Positions 53,783 to 62,073 are shown, counted from the first letter of the stretch. The stretch: DNA of 64,000 bases from Streptomyces sp. CB01249 (GCF_001905735.1 NZ_LISW01000002.1:186001-250000); one strand, 5' to 3'. The notes: generated from the sequence alone by a model not told the origin. Made by a program: numbers and translations.

Positions 53783-55369
53783 ATGGCGCACGTGTTCCGC
53801 AGCGATTACCCCGACGTACAGCCGCTCGACGCCGCCATCCACGACGCGGTGCTCGGGCACGCCACCGAGCGGTTCGGCGAGACCGTCGCCCTGATCGACG
53901 GCACCGACGAGAGCAGCCGCCTCACCTACGCGCAGCTCGACGCCTTCCACCGCAGGATCGCGGCCGGACTCGCGGCCGCCGGGCTGGTCAAGGGCGACGT
54001 GCTCGCCCTGCACAGCCCGAACACCATCGCGTACCCGGCCGTCTTCCACGCCGCGACGCGGGCGGGCGCCACGGTCACGACGGTGCACCCGCTGGCCACG
54101 GCGGAGGAGTTCGCGAAGCAGCTCCGCGACTCCTCCGCGCGCTGGATCGTCACGGTGTCCCCGCTGCTCGCGGTCGCGCGCCGGGCGGCCGAACTCGTGG
54201 GCGGCATCGAGGAGGTGTTCGTCTGCGACCACGCGGAGGGGCACGCCTCGCTCCTGGACATGCTCACCACGACCGCCCCGGAACCGATGGTGACCGTGGA
54301 CCCGGCGGAGGACGTCGCGGCCCTCCCGTACTCCTCGGGCACGACGGGCGCGCCGAAGGGCGTCATGCTGACGCACCGGTCGATGGCGACGAACCTGGAA
54401 CAGCTGGTCCCGTTCGTGCCGTTGGGGGAGGGCCACCGCATCCTGGCGGTCCTCCCCTTCTTCCACATCTACGGCCTGACGGCCCTGATGAACGCCCCCC
54501 TGCGCCACGGCGCCACGGTCGTCGTCCTCCCGCGCTTCGACCTCGCGCAGTTCCTGGCGGCGATCGAGACGCACCGCATCAACGGCCTGTACGTGGCTCC
54601 GCCGATCGTCCTGGCCCTCGCGAAGCACCCGGTGGTCGACCGCTACGACCTGTCCTCGCTGGAGTACATCGTCAGCGCCGCCGCCCCGCTGGACGCGGAC
54701 CTGGCCACCGCCTGCTCCCGCCGCCTCGGGCTGCCGCCGGTCCGCCAGGCGTACGGGATGACGGAGCTGTCCCCGGGCACGCACGTCGTCCCGCTCGCCG
54801 CCGAGAACCCGCCGCCGGGGGCCGTCGGCACGCTGCTCCCGAACACAGAGATGCGCATCGTGTCCCTGGACGACCCGTCCGCCGACGCCCCGGCCGGGGA
54901 GCCCGGCGAGATCCTGATCCGGGGCCCCCAGGTCATGAAGGGGTACCTGGGCCGCCCCGACGCGACCGCCGAGATGATCGACCCGGACGGCTGGGTGCAC
55001 ACCGGCGACGTCGGCCGGGTGGACGAGGCGGGCTGGCTCTTCGTGGTCGACCGCGTGAAGGAGCTCATCAAGTACAAGGGCTACCAGGTCGCCCCCGCGG
55101 AGCTGGAAGCGCTGCTGCTCGGCCACGAGGGGGTGGCGGACGCGGCGGTGATCGGCGTCCAGGACCCCGACGGCAACGAGATCCCGAAGGCCTACGTGGT
55201 CCGGGGCGCGGGTGCGCCGGTGACGGCGGAGGACCTGATGGCGTGGGTGACGGAGCGGGTGGCCCCGTACAAGAAGGTCCGGGCGGTCGAATTCATCGAG
55301 ACGGTGCCCCGGGCGGCGTCGGGCAAGATCCTCCGCCGGGAGCTGCGGGACCGGGCGGGCGGACGGTGA
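53783..55369 (+). CDS. AMP-dependent acyl-CoA ligase, 4-coumarate-CoA-ligase-like
   Basis: 528 aa adenylate-forming enzyme. P-loop SSGTTGAPKG (184-193), YGMTELSPGTH, GWVHTGDVG, KELIKYKGYQVAPAELE and the catalytic K515 in PRAASGKIL. The pattern (AYGMTELSP, APPIVLALAKHPVV) is that of 4-coumarate/cinnamate-CoA ligases, of which Streptomyces coelicolor has a characterised member. Substrate here is not provable; the operon suggests an acid fed into the carboxylase pathway. 69 nt after the dehydrogenase, so probably co-transcribed. Confidence 0.9.
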   Translation: MAHVFRSDYPDVQPLDAAIHDAVLGHATERFGETVALIDGTDESSRLTYAQLDAFHRRIAAGLAAAGLVKGDVLALHSPNTIAYPAVFHAATRAGATVTTVHPLATAEEFAKQLRDSSARWIVTVSPLLAVARRAAELVGGIEEVFVCDHAEGHASLLDMLTTTAPEPMVTVDPAEDVAALPYSSGTTGAPKGVMLTHRSMATNLEQLVPFVPLGEGHRILAVLPFFHIYGLTALMNAPLRHGATVVVLPRFDLAQFLAAIETHRINGLYVAPPIVLALAKHPVVDRYDLSSLEYIVSAAAPLDADLATACSRRLGLPPVRQAYGMTELSPGTHVVPLAAENPPPGAVGTLLPNTEMRIVSLDDPSADAPAGEPGEILIRGPQVMKGYLGRPDATAEMIDPDGWVHTGDVGRVDEAGWLFVVDRVKELIKYKGYQVAPAELEALLLGHEGVADAAVIGVQDPDGNEIPKAYVVRGAGAPVTAEDLMAWVTERVAPYKKVRAVEFIETVPRAASGKILRRELRDRAGGR

Positions 55370-55446
55370 CGGGGAGCCCCTGAGCGGGATACGTTCCCTG
55401 CCGGGAGCGTGCCGTCCGTGGTGCGACGAGGGCCGGGAGGGCGAGC

Positions 55447-55977
55447 ATGCCGGACGTGACGACAAGTGTGCGCAGGCGCGCCTACCTGCTGTGGGCGGTC
55501 GCGGCCCTCGCGTACGCCGTCGACCTCGGGACCAAGCTCGCGGTGGTCGCGAAGCTCGAAGGCCGTACGACCGTGTCGGTGCTCGGGGACTGGCTGGTGC
55601 TCCGCGTCCAGCGCAACCCCGGCGCCGCCTTCGGCATGGGCGCGGCGACGACGATCGTCTTCACCCTGGTCGCCACGGCCGTGGTCGTCGTCGTGATCCG
55701 CTCCTCACGCCGCCTGGCCAGCACCCCGTGGGCCGTCGCCCTCGGCCTGCTCCTCGGCGGCGCCCTCGGCAACCTCACCGACCGCGTCTTCCGCACCCCC
55801 GGCGACTTCCAGGGCGCGGTGGTCGACTTCATCGCGGTCCGCGACTTCAGCGTGATGAACCTGGCCGACTGGGCGATCACCTGCGGCTGCGGACTGGCCG
55901 TGGTGCTGTCGTTCCGGGGGGCGCCGGCTACGGGGACGACGGGGGCTTCCGCCGAGGCGGGGGCGCGGGAGGCTTAG
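55447..55977 (+). CDS. lspA: Lipoprotein signal peptidase II
   Basis: 176 aa, four membrane helices. The conserved boxes [19 protein letters not shown] and VVDFIAV...FSVMNLAD are present, with the catalytic Asp pair D112 and D141. It cleaves prolipoprotein signal peptides at the membrane. GGGAGGGCGAGC precedes the ATG. It appears to be a second-copy-type lspA, since no ribosomal-pseudouridine-synthase neighbour is present. Confidence 0.9.
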   Translation: MPDVTTSVRRRAYLLWAVAALAYAVDLGTKLAVVAKLEGRTTVSVLGDWLVLRVQRNPGAAFGMGAATTIVFTLVATAVVVVVIRSSRRLASTPWAVALGLLLGGALGNLTDRVFRTPGDFQGAVVDFIAVRDFSVMNLADWAITCGCGLAVVLSFRGAPATGTTGASAEAGAREA

Positions 55978-56032
55978 GAGCGGGGGCTGAGGTCACCCTG
56001 TCGGGGTGCCGGATCGCCGCGCTCCCCTGGAC

Positions 56033-56054
56033 TTCCGAATACGTTCCGAATACC
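56033..56054. repeat. Two 11-bp direct repeats before a toxin-antitoxin operon
   Basis: TTCCGAATACG and TTCCGAATACC are adjacent, ending 8 bp before the antitoxin-like ATG. Probable operator or promoter element of the pair. Confidence 0.45.
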
Positions 56055-56062
56055 CTCGGTGT

Positions 56063-56521
56063 ATGACCATCACAGCTGGCCTCTCCGCCACGACCCGGCG
56101 CTCCTCGGACCTGAGCAAGCACCCGGCCGAGGTCTTCGCCGAGGCCGAGAATCACCCCGTCACGGTGACCCGCCGTGATGGTGCTGCGCTGGTCCTGATG
56201 TCCCAGCGAGAGGCAGAGGGCCGTGCCCGGCTGCTGGACTTCGCCGCGCAGCTCATCACTGTGACGCTGGACGAGGGCGGGCCGCTCTCCGCGCGCATGG
56301 CCAAGGCTTTCCCCTGGATGCTCGCGCTGTCGCCGTCCGACCGGGAGTCCTGCGCGCAGGACCTGGTTGATGCCGCGCGTGCGTCCTTCGCTACCAATCA
56401 GCCGCATCTGGCGATCGCCGAGCTGACGTCCTGGAGAGAGACGGCTACGGCGGTGGCTGCGGGACTCGGCAGTGCCGAACCCGAATGGCTGGACGAGGAC
56501 GAGAGCGTGGAGCGTCCCTGA
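56063..56521 (+). CDS. Prevent-host-death (Phd/YefM-like) antitoxin
   Basis: 152 aa, longer than the usual ~85 aa. The N-terminal ~50 residues (TTRRSSDLSKHPAEVFAEAENHPVTVTRRDGAALVLMSQREAE) are the Phd fold; the remaining ~100 residues are helical and may bind the toxin or be extra. It precedes a RelE-like gene by 2 nt. Two direct repeats lie upstream of its start. Confidence 0.75.
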   Translation: MTITAGLSATTRRSSDLSKHPAEVFAEAENHPVTVTRRDGAALVLMSQREAEGRARLLDFAAQLITVTLDEGGPLSARMAKAFPWMLALSPSDRESCAQDLVDAARASFATNQPHLAIAELTSWRETATAVAAGLGSAEPEWLDEDESVERP

Positions 56522-56523
56522 CC

Positions 56524-56874
56524 GTGGCCGCTGCGAAAAAGGGGGAGCTGGTCCCCCGGCCTCCGAGAAGGACCGAGTACGAGATCCGCTTCGCCACCGC
56601 CGACGCGCTGAAGGGGTGGCGGGATCTCGTCGCGACGATTCGCAATCAAATGACGGAGACGTGGGACTTCCTCACCCGGACACCCCTGTCCACGACGCCC
56701 ACGAACTACCGGCTGAAGGGTGAGCTCGGGGCGGTCCGGCGAGGCGGCGCCACCCACGAGCGCTGGCAGCACAAGCCGACGGCGAAGGGCACCGCCCGCA
56801 TCTGGTACTTCGTGGAGGGGCGCACGGTGTTCCTTGAACAGGTGCACACGAGTCACCCGAACGAGACGAAGTAG
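56524..56874 (+). CDS. RelE-like toxin candidate
   Basis: 116 aa from GTG 2 nt after the antitoxin stop. Segment EYEIRFATADALKGWRDLVATIRNQ, then NYRLKGELGAVRRGGATHERWQHKPTAKGTARIWYFVEGRTVFLEQVHTSHPNETK: a small alpha/beta fold with conserved Arg/Lys/His residues like RelE-family mRNA interferases, ending in a strand-His pattern. Low similarity to characterised toxins. Function inferred from context. Confidence 0.7.
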   Translation: MAAAKKGELVPRPPRRTEYEIRFATADALKGWRDLVATIRNQMTETWDFLTRTPLSTTPTNYRLKGELGAVRRGGATHERWQHKPTAKGTARIWYFVEGRTVFLEQVHTSHPNETK

Positions 56875-57229
56875 TACGGCGCCGTGCCGTCTCGACGCAG
56901 CCGGTGGCCGCGTCTGCCGGAGTCGGGCGAAAACAAGGTGCGCCGGGTGCGATGACGTTCCGCCCGAGCTGTTGGCGACGGGCGGCGGTCATCCCGACTG
57001 GCCGCAGATGCTGATCCGCGCGCTGATCTTCCGGCTCGTCGCGCACAGCGAGAACGTGGGGCCGCACGGGCGGGCTCATCCGGGTGAGGCGGACCGCTGT
57101 GCGAGGGCCGCCGCGGTCGTGGTGAGGCGGTCGGCGGCATTCCAGGGCGCGACCGACGGGAAGCCCGCGTCGTTCCGCCGGTGGTGAACCCCGGTCCGGG
57201 CGGGCTCGGTGCGGACTACGGTCCGTTTC
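56875..57229. other. Spacer without a recognised intact gene
   Basis: 355 bp. A frame from 56951 to a TGA at 57185-57187 codes plausible protein (DDVPPELLATGGGHPDWPQ and onward, ~78 aa) but has no proper start or ribosome binding site, so it may be a gene remnant. No promoter, dyad or RNA structure stood out. The rest is ordinary intergenic sequence. Confidence 0.3.
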
Positions 57230-58009
57230 ATGACGACGGTTACCACGCGCACGGTCACGTACCCGGCCGACGGTCTGACGATGGTCGGGCACCTCGCGCT
57301 CCCGGCCGGTGACGGCCGCAGGCCCGGCGTGCTGCTCGGGCCGGAGGGCATGGGGCTCAGCGACGTCGAGCGGCGGCGGGCCGAGGCCCTGGCCGAGCTG
57401 GGTTACGTAGTGCTGGCCTTCGACCTGCACGGTGGGCGGTACCTGGGCGAGCCCGAGGAGATGCTGGCCCGTTGCCTGCCGCTGCTCGACGACCCCGAGC
57501 GGATGCGGGGCGTCGGTCACGCGGGGCTCGACGTGCTGCGCGCCGAGCCGAGGGCCGACCCCGACCGGATCGCTGCCATCGGCTACGGCACCGGCGGCAT
57601 GATCGCGCTGGAACTCGGGCGCGACGGCGTCGACCTGCGTGCGATCGGGACCGTCAACGGACTGAGCGACGGCCGGCCGGGCGAGTCCGCGCGCATCCGC
57701 TGCCCGGTGTGGGCCGGGGTCGGGTCGGAGGACCCGATCATGGGCCCCGCGCAACGGGACGCGTTCACGGCCGATATGCGGTCCGCGGGCGTCGACTGGC
57801 GCTTCGTGGTCTACGGCGGCGCCCTGCACGCCTTCCACCACCCGCCGGTCGACCACACGACCCTTCCCGGCGTCGGGCACCACCCACGGCACGCGGAGCG
57901 CGCCTGGCGCGACGTCCTCGACCTGCTGGCCGAGTGCCTGCCCGTGCCGGATTCAGTGGGTGGGCGGGTGGTCCGGGAAGGGGACCGCGTACCGGGGATC
58001 GCGGTTTGA
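57230..58009 (+). CDS. Dienelactone-hydrolase-like protein with Gly at the nucleophile position
   Basis: 259 aa alpha/beta hydrolase. Core: ADGLTMVGHLALPAGDGRRPGVLLGPEGMGL, AFDLHGG, WAGVGSEDPIM (Asp) and ALHAFHHPP (His). The elbow reads GYGTGG (118-123), with G120 where dienelactone hydrolases have Cys (GxCxGG). The Asp and His are in place. I recall actinobacterial relatives with the same GYGTGG, so this is a subfamily trait, not a fresh mutation; it may be a non-hydrolytic or unusual enzyme. Last 57 nt overlap the convergent LanC-like gene. Confidence 0.8.
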   Translation: MTTVTTRTVTYPADGLTMVGHLALPAGDGRRPGVLLGPEGMGLSDVERRRAEALAELGYVVLAFDLHGGRYLGEPEEMLARCLPLLDDPERMRGVGHAGLDVLRAEPRADPDRIAAIGYGTGGMIALELGRDGVDLRAIGTVNGLSDGRPGESARIRCPVWAGVGSEDPIMGPAQRDAFTADMRSAGVDWRFVVYGGALHAFHHPPVDHTTLPGVGHHPRHAERAWRDVLDLLAECLPVPDSVGGRVVREGDRVPGIAV

Positions 58010-59194
58010 CGTGATGCGGGCGTGGCGCAGGAGTTCGCGGATGATGCCGGCGTTGCCCATGGACCAGCCAGTGGTGGGAGCGAGGTCGCTCGGCGTCTCA
58101 CGGTGCTCGAAGTTGGACCAGGAGATGCCGTTGTCATCGGTCCTCGCGCGGACCGCGAGGTCGGTGACGAGGACATCGGCGAAGTCGCCGCCGTCGCCTC
58201 GTTCGACCTGGCGGTCGCAGGCGAGGGCGAGGACCCCGGCGGTGCCGCAGCAGCGGCCGTTGTTGTCCCAGAAGCCGGGACGGATGCGTCGTGGAACGCC
58301 GGATTCGACCAGGGTGTGCCAGCAGCGGTCGACGAGGGCGGGCCAAGCGGAGTCGTCGGCCCGGATGTGGCTCAGCAGGCGGAACACCTGTGCGTCGCCG
58401 GCCGTGCCGTGGCACCAGCCGTAGCTGTGACGTTCGATCTTCTCGTGTTCCTGCTGCGGATCGGAGTGCGCGACGAGGAACCCGTCCGGGCCCGCCTCAT
58501 CGCGCGCGACCACGTCGGCGGCGCCGGCCAGGGCGAGGTCGAGCAGATCGGGGCGGTCGGCGGCGCGTCCCACGGCGGCCAGCGCGTAGACGATGCCCAG
58601 GGTCCCGTGCGATATGTGGTGCAGACGCGGGACGGCGCCGGCCCGGATCTCCCACTGGACGCCGGCGGCGGTGGTTTCGGCGGTGCGCGCATAGCGGGCG
58701 ACGGCCCGTTGGGCCAGATCGAGATCACCGCACTCCAGCGCGGCGAGCGCGATGCCGGCGTTGCCGACGATGAGTTCGTAGGAGTCGTTCCACCCTTCGC
58801 CGTCGAAGCGGGACCGGAGAACGTCCAGAGCACGGTCGGCGGCCGCCCCCGCCGCGGTGTCGCCGAGTGTCCGGTGCACGCCCCGCAACGCGACAGCCAT
58901 CCCGGCGACCCCCGTGTACAGCCCGCTGTTCTCCCATTCGCCGACCACGGCGGCGACGCTGCGGGCACCACGCGAGGCCGCGTCCGCGTAGCGGTCGTCG
59001 GCGAAGTACCGCCATGCGTCGAGGAGAGCGGGCAGCACCCCCGACGTCCCGCTGTACAGGGTCGGTGTGACCTGCTCGGCAGCGAGGTTGTAGGGCCAGG
59101 CCAGACCGTGGCCGACGTCTCGGGCAGCCTTCATCAGCCACTCAAGCGCCCCGACGGCAAGTGACTCGGCGTCATGCGGTGCACCAGTAGTCAT
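57953..59194 (-). CDS. Stand-alone LanC-like protein with CCG-type zinc site
   Basis: 413 aa all-helical double-barrel pattern: TLYSGTSGVLPALLDA, NSGLYTGVAGMAVAL, GNAGIALAAL, HGTLGIVYALAA, YGWCHGTAG, GRCCGTAGV and TGWSMGNAGI, the seven-repeat signature of lanthipeptide cyclases. Zinc ligands are C261 and C315/C316; the second motif is CCG where NisC-type enzymes have CHG. CCG-type cyclases use three Cys ligands. No precursor peptide, dehydratase (LanB/LanM) or transporter lies nearby. ATG overlaps the merR stop, so the two are coupled. Role unknown; may modify a peptide in trans or act as a LanC-like thioether-forming protein. Confidence 0.85.
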   Translation of the reverse strand: MTTGAPHDAESLAVGALEWLMKAARDVGHGLAWPYNLAAEQVTPTLYSGTSGVLPALLDAWRYFADDRYADAASRGARSVAAVVGEWENSGLYTGVAGMAVALRGVHRTLGDTAAGAAADRALDVLRSRFDGEGWNDSYELIVGNAGIALAALECGDLDLAQRAVARYARTAETTAAGVQWEIRAGAVPRLHHISHGTLGIVYALAAVGRAADRPDLLDLALAGAADVVARDEAGPDGFLVAHSDPQQEHEKIERHSYGWCHGTAGDAQVFRLLSHIRADDSAWPALVDRCWHTLVESGVPRRIRPGFWDNNGRCCGTAGVLALACDRQVERGDGGDFADVLVTDLAVRARTDDNGISWSNFEHRETPSDLAPTTGWSMGNAGIIRELLRHARITSNRDPRYAVPFPDHPPTH

Positions 59195-59637
59195 CGTTCG
59201 ATATTTCCAGAGGCTTCCTCGGGCCTGCCCGTCGGGTCCCAGAGGCCGTCCGCCTTTCCGCGGGCCAGGTGGTCCGCGTAGACGCCGACCTTCCAGGTGA
59301 TGACCGAGCGGCACTCCTCCAGGGCCGCGATCTGGGCGTCCACGCGTTGGCGGTGGGTGTCCAGGAGGTGGAGGCGCTCGGCCTCGTTGCCCGGGCCCTG
59401 GCGTACGAGGTCGGCGAACCGTTTCAGCTCGGCCAGGGGCATTCCGGATTCCCGCAGCTTCACGCAGATCAGCAGCCAGTCGACGTCGAGCGCGCTGTAC
59501 CGGCGCCGGCCGCCGGAGGTGCGGTGCACCGGGCCCACGAGCAGGCCCTCGCGTTCGTAGAAGCGGAGGGCGTGGACGCCGAGGCCGGTGCGGGCGGAGA
59601 CCTCGCCTATGCCCAGGGTGTCGGTGGTTGCTGCCAT
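59191..59637 (-). CDS. MerR family transcriptional regulator
   Basis: 148 aa. MerR winged helix LGIGEVSARTGLGVHALRFYEREGLLVGPVHRTSGGRRRYSALDVDWL, coiled-coil helix and C-terminal VITWKVGVYADHLARGK. Similar to the short-chain-dehydrogenase-linked YyaN/SoxR-like branch. ATG at 59637. Its 4-nt overlap with the LanC-like gene and a MerR-type promoter on the divergent dehydrogenase indicate that it controls both directions. Confidence 0.9.
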   Translation of the reverse strand: MAATTDTLGIGEVSARTGLGVHALRFYEREGLLVGPVHRTSGGRRRYSALDVDWLLICVKLRESGMPLAELKRFADLVRQGPGNEAERLHLLDTHRQRVDAQIAALEECRSVITWKVGVYADHLARGKADGLWDPTGRPEEASGNIER

Positions 59638-59654
59638 GCGGCGCAGCGTAGGAC

Positions 59655-59685
59655 TTGATCTAGAGCGCGGTCCAGGTCGTAGCTT
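59655..59685 (+). promoter_or_regulatory. MerR-type promoter (19-bp spacer) of the divergent dehydrogenase
   Basis: -35 TTGATC (59655-59660), -10 TAGCTT (59680-59685), 19-bp spacer, and a 22-bp dyad (59657-59678, 8 of 11 pairs) between them. Start of transcription would fall at the ATG 59692, making a leaderless mRNA. The adjacent MerR protein is the obvious regulator. Confidence 0.6.
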
Positions 59686-59691
59686 CGGCGT

Positions 59692-60657
59692 ATGAACAGC
59701 ATCGGACAGCAGCCGCTCGGCTCCCCCTTCTCCGCAGCCAGCACCGCCCAGGACGTCATCGCGGGCATCGACCTCTCCGGCCGGAACGCCGTCGTGACCG
59801 GCGGATACTCCGGGCTCGGGCTCGAAACCACCCGGGCGCTCGTCGCCGCCGGGGCACGGGTGGTCGTTCCGGCGCGGCGGCCCGACGTCGCCCGTGCCGC
59901 GCTCGCCGGGGTGGGCGGGGACGTCGAGGTCATCGCCATGGACCTGGCCGACCTCGGAACCGTACGGGCGGCGGCCGCGCACCTCCGCGAGACGCTGACC
60001 GGGCTCGACCTGCTCTTCGCCACCGCCGGGATCATGGCCACCCCGGAGCGACGCGTCGGGCCCGGGTGGGAGAGCCAGCTGGCGGTCAACCACTTCGGGC
60101 ACTTCACCCTCGCCTGCGAGCTGTACCCGCTCCTGGCCGCCGGTGCCGGGGCGCGCGTCGTGGTCTACAGCTCCGGCGGCCACGGCATCACGGACTTCCG
60201 CCGGCACGATCCCCACTTCCGTACCGGATACGACAAGTGGCACGCGTACGGCCAGGCCAAGACGGCCAACGTGCTCTTCGCCGTGCACCTCGACGCCCTC
60301 GGCCGGGGCGACGGCGTGCGGGCCTTCGCGCTCCACCCCGGGGCGATCATCACCGGGTTGCAGCGGGACATGACGCTCCAGGAGCAGGTGGAGCGCGGAT
60401 GGGTGGACGAGCACGGCAACGTGATCGGCGAGGGCTTCAAGACCGCCTCGCAGGGCGCCGCCACCGGCCTGTGGGCAGCCACGTCACCGCTGTTGGCGGA
60501 CCGGGGCGGCGTGTATCTGGAGGACTGCGAGATCGCCTCCGTCACCGGGACCACGGGCGAGGGCGGCGTCCGCGCCTACGCGGTCGACCCCGACGCGGCG
60601 GCCCGGCTGTGGGAACTGTCCGTCGCGGCTACGGGGGTGGGGCCGGTCGGGGGGTAG
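59692..60657 (+). CDS. Short-chain dehydrogenase/reductase
   Basis: 321 aa, Rossmann-type oxidoreductase. Cofactor loop TGGYSGLG (36-43), NAG-like TAGIMA, Ser near 160, and the catalytic pair Y186/K190 in YGQAK. The retinol-dehydrogenase/WWOX-like branch that many MerR-linked SDRs belong to. ATG is at the predicted transcription start. Substrate unknown. Confidence 0.9.
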   Translation: MNSIGQQPLGSPFSAASTAQDVIAGIDLSGRNAVVTGGYSGLGLETTRALVAAGARVVVPARRPDVARAALAGVGGDVEVIAMDLADLGTVRAAAAHLRETLTGLDLLFATAGIMATPERRVGPGWESQLAVNHFGHFTLACELYPLLAAGAGARVVVYSSGGHGITDFRRHDPHFRTGYDKWHAYGQAKTANVLFAVHLDALGRGDGVRAFALHPGAIITGLQRDMTLQEQVERGWVDEHGNVIGEGFKTASQGAATGLWAATSPLLADRGGVYLEDCEIASVTGTTGEGGVRAYAVDPDAAARLWELSVAATGVGPVGG

Positions 60658-60679
60658 TGCGGGGGCGCCCCAGCAGGCT

Positions 60680-61288
60680 CTACGTGACGGCGCTCCGGAC
60701 ACCGAGGGCGATCAGGACCGCTGAAGTGGCCCTGGTGGCAGTTCGTTTGAAGCGGGGGGTCCGGAGGACGCGGGTCGCGCGCAGGACGAGGAACGTCCAG
60801 GCGGTGAGCCAGAGCGTGATCAGCAGGGCGTGGGCGGTGGCCAGGGTGAGGATCTGACCGCCGAGGGGGTGGTCGGGCGCGAGGAACTGGGGGGTCAGGG
60901 TCAGGTAGATGGACGCCGCCTTGGGGTTGAGGACGTTGGCCAGGAGCGCCTGGACGTAGACGGAGTCCGTACGACGCCTCGGGCGGCGGCGCGGGGCTGG
61001 CGTCGCGGTCCGCCAGGTCCACACGCCCAGGCCGATCAGATAGACCGCGCCGATGAGCCTGACGACCGTAAAGGCCACGCTGGAGTGCATGACCAGCGCC
61101 GACAGGCCGGCCGCGGCGAGCGCGGCGTGGACGTACAGGCCGGTGACCGTGCCGAGGACGACCGGAAGCGCGCGGCGGCGGCCGCCCTCGGTGACGTACT
61201 GGACCAGCAGGGCCAGGCTGGCGCCGGGGGTGGCGATCAGGGGGAGAATCGCCACCAGGAACCCGGCGACGGCGACGGGGTGGACCAC
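60680..61288 (-). CDS. LysE family translocator
   Basis: 202 aa from GTG. Six hydrophobic helices; ATPGASLALLVQYVTEGGRRRALPVVLG and NPKAASIYLTLTPQFL are the LysE/RhtB signatures. Exports amino acids or related solutes. Coding starts 2 nt after the upstream metallophosphoesterase gene ends; the two are co-transcribed. Confidence 0.85.
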   Translation of the reverse strand: MVHPVAVAGFLVAILPLIATPGASLALLVQYVTEGGRRRALPVVLGTVTGLYVHAALAAAGLSALVMHSSVAFTVVRLIGAVYLIGLGVWTWRTATPAPRRRPRRRTDSVYVQALLANVLNPKAASIYLTLTPQFLAPDHPLGGQILTLATAHALLITLWLTAWTFLVLRATRVLRTPRFKRTATRATSAVLIALGVRSAVT

Positions 61289-61290
61289 GA

Positions 61291-62031
61291 TCAGAGCACG
61301 ACCCGGTAGTGCGTGGTCAGGCGCCGGTCGTCGGACAGGACGTGGAACGCGAGGCCGGGCGGCTGGTCCAGGTCGGCGGCCCGGTCGCCTTCCCAGGGCA
61401 GCCGCAGCGTCCAGGTGACCGCCGGTCCGACGATCAACGGCCGCCCGGCGAAGGCCGACGCGGCCGCGGTGTGGGCGTGGCCCGTGAGGACGGCGACGAC
61501 CTGCGGGTGCGCGGCGAGCAAGTCGGCCAGGGCTTCCGGCTCTTCGAGCCTGCAGGAGTCGGGCAGCGGGTGGTGGAGTTCGACCGGCGGCTGGTGGAAG
61601 GCGATCAGTGCGGGGGTGTCCCGCGGCAGCGCGCTCAGGGTGGCGTCGATCCAGGCCAGCGTCTCGGCGTCGAGGCGCCCCTCGTCGCGGCCGGGGATGG
61701 TGGCGTCGCACATCAGGATCGCGGTCCCGGCGATGTGGTGGGCCCGGTTGATGGGGCCGTCGCCGGGCGCCTCCCCGAGGAGGGCCTTGCGGTACGCCGG
61801 TCGCACGTCGTGATTGCCGGGGCACAGGAGTACGGGGAAGGGGGCGGCCAGGATCCGGGCCGCCTCCTCGTACTCCGCCTCGGTGCCGTGGTCGGCGATG
61901 TCCCCGGTGACCAGGAGCGCGTCGACGGGGCGGGGGAGGGCGCGCAGGTAGTCCATGACGCGGGTGGCGCGCCGGGTCGCCCGCGTACTGCCGTCCAGGT
62001 GCAGGTCGCTGATCTGTGCGAGCAGGGTCAT
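61291..62031 (-). CDS. Metallophosphoesterase, CpdA/class III phosphodiesterase-like
   Basis: 246 aa calcineurin-fold phosphoesterase: ISDLHLDG (D9, H11), VTGDIADHG, CPGNHDVR, AFHQPP and TGHAHTA, a full metal-ligand set. CpdA-like enzymes hydrolyse cyclic nucleotides or nucleotide phosphodiesters. Immediately upstream of lysE in one operon, divergent from the CGNR gene with a perfect dyad between them. Confidence 0.85.
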   Translation of the reverse strand: MTLLAQISDLHLDGSTRATRRATRVMDYLRALPRPVDALLVTGDIADHGTEAEYEEAARILAAPFPVLLCPGNHDVRPAYRKALLGEAPGDGPINRAHHIAGTAILMCDATIPGRDEGRLDAETLAWIDATLSALPRDTPALIAFHQPPVELHHPLPDSCRLEEPEALADLLAAHPQVVAVLTGHAHTAAASAFAGRPLIVGPAVTWTLRLPWEGDRAADLDQPPGLAFHVLSDDRRLTTHYRVVL

Positions 62032-62044
62032 GCCGCGATCACCT

Positions 62045-62073
62045 CTAACGGTTGTTTTCAGTTTTTCCGTTAG
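62045..62073. promoter_or_regulatory. CTAACGG/CCGTTAG dyad in a divergent promoter
   Basis: Perfect 7-bp arms 15 bp apart, in a notably T-rich stretch. It lies 14 nt before the metallophosphoesterase start and 65 nt before the CGNR start. Likely operator for the CGNR regulator. Confidence 0.45.

Noticed and set aside
57953..60657. A complete lanthipeptide biosynthesis cluster around the LanC-like gene
   Set aside because: No precursor peptide, dehydratase, protease or transporter gene is present; only a regulator and a dehydrogenase.
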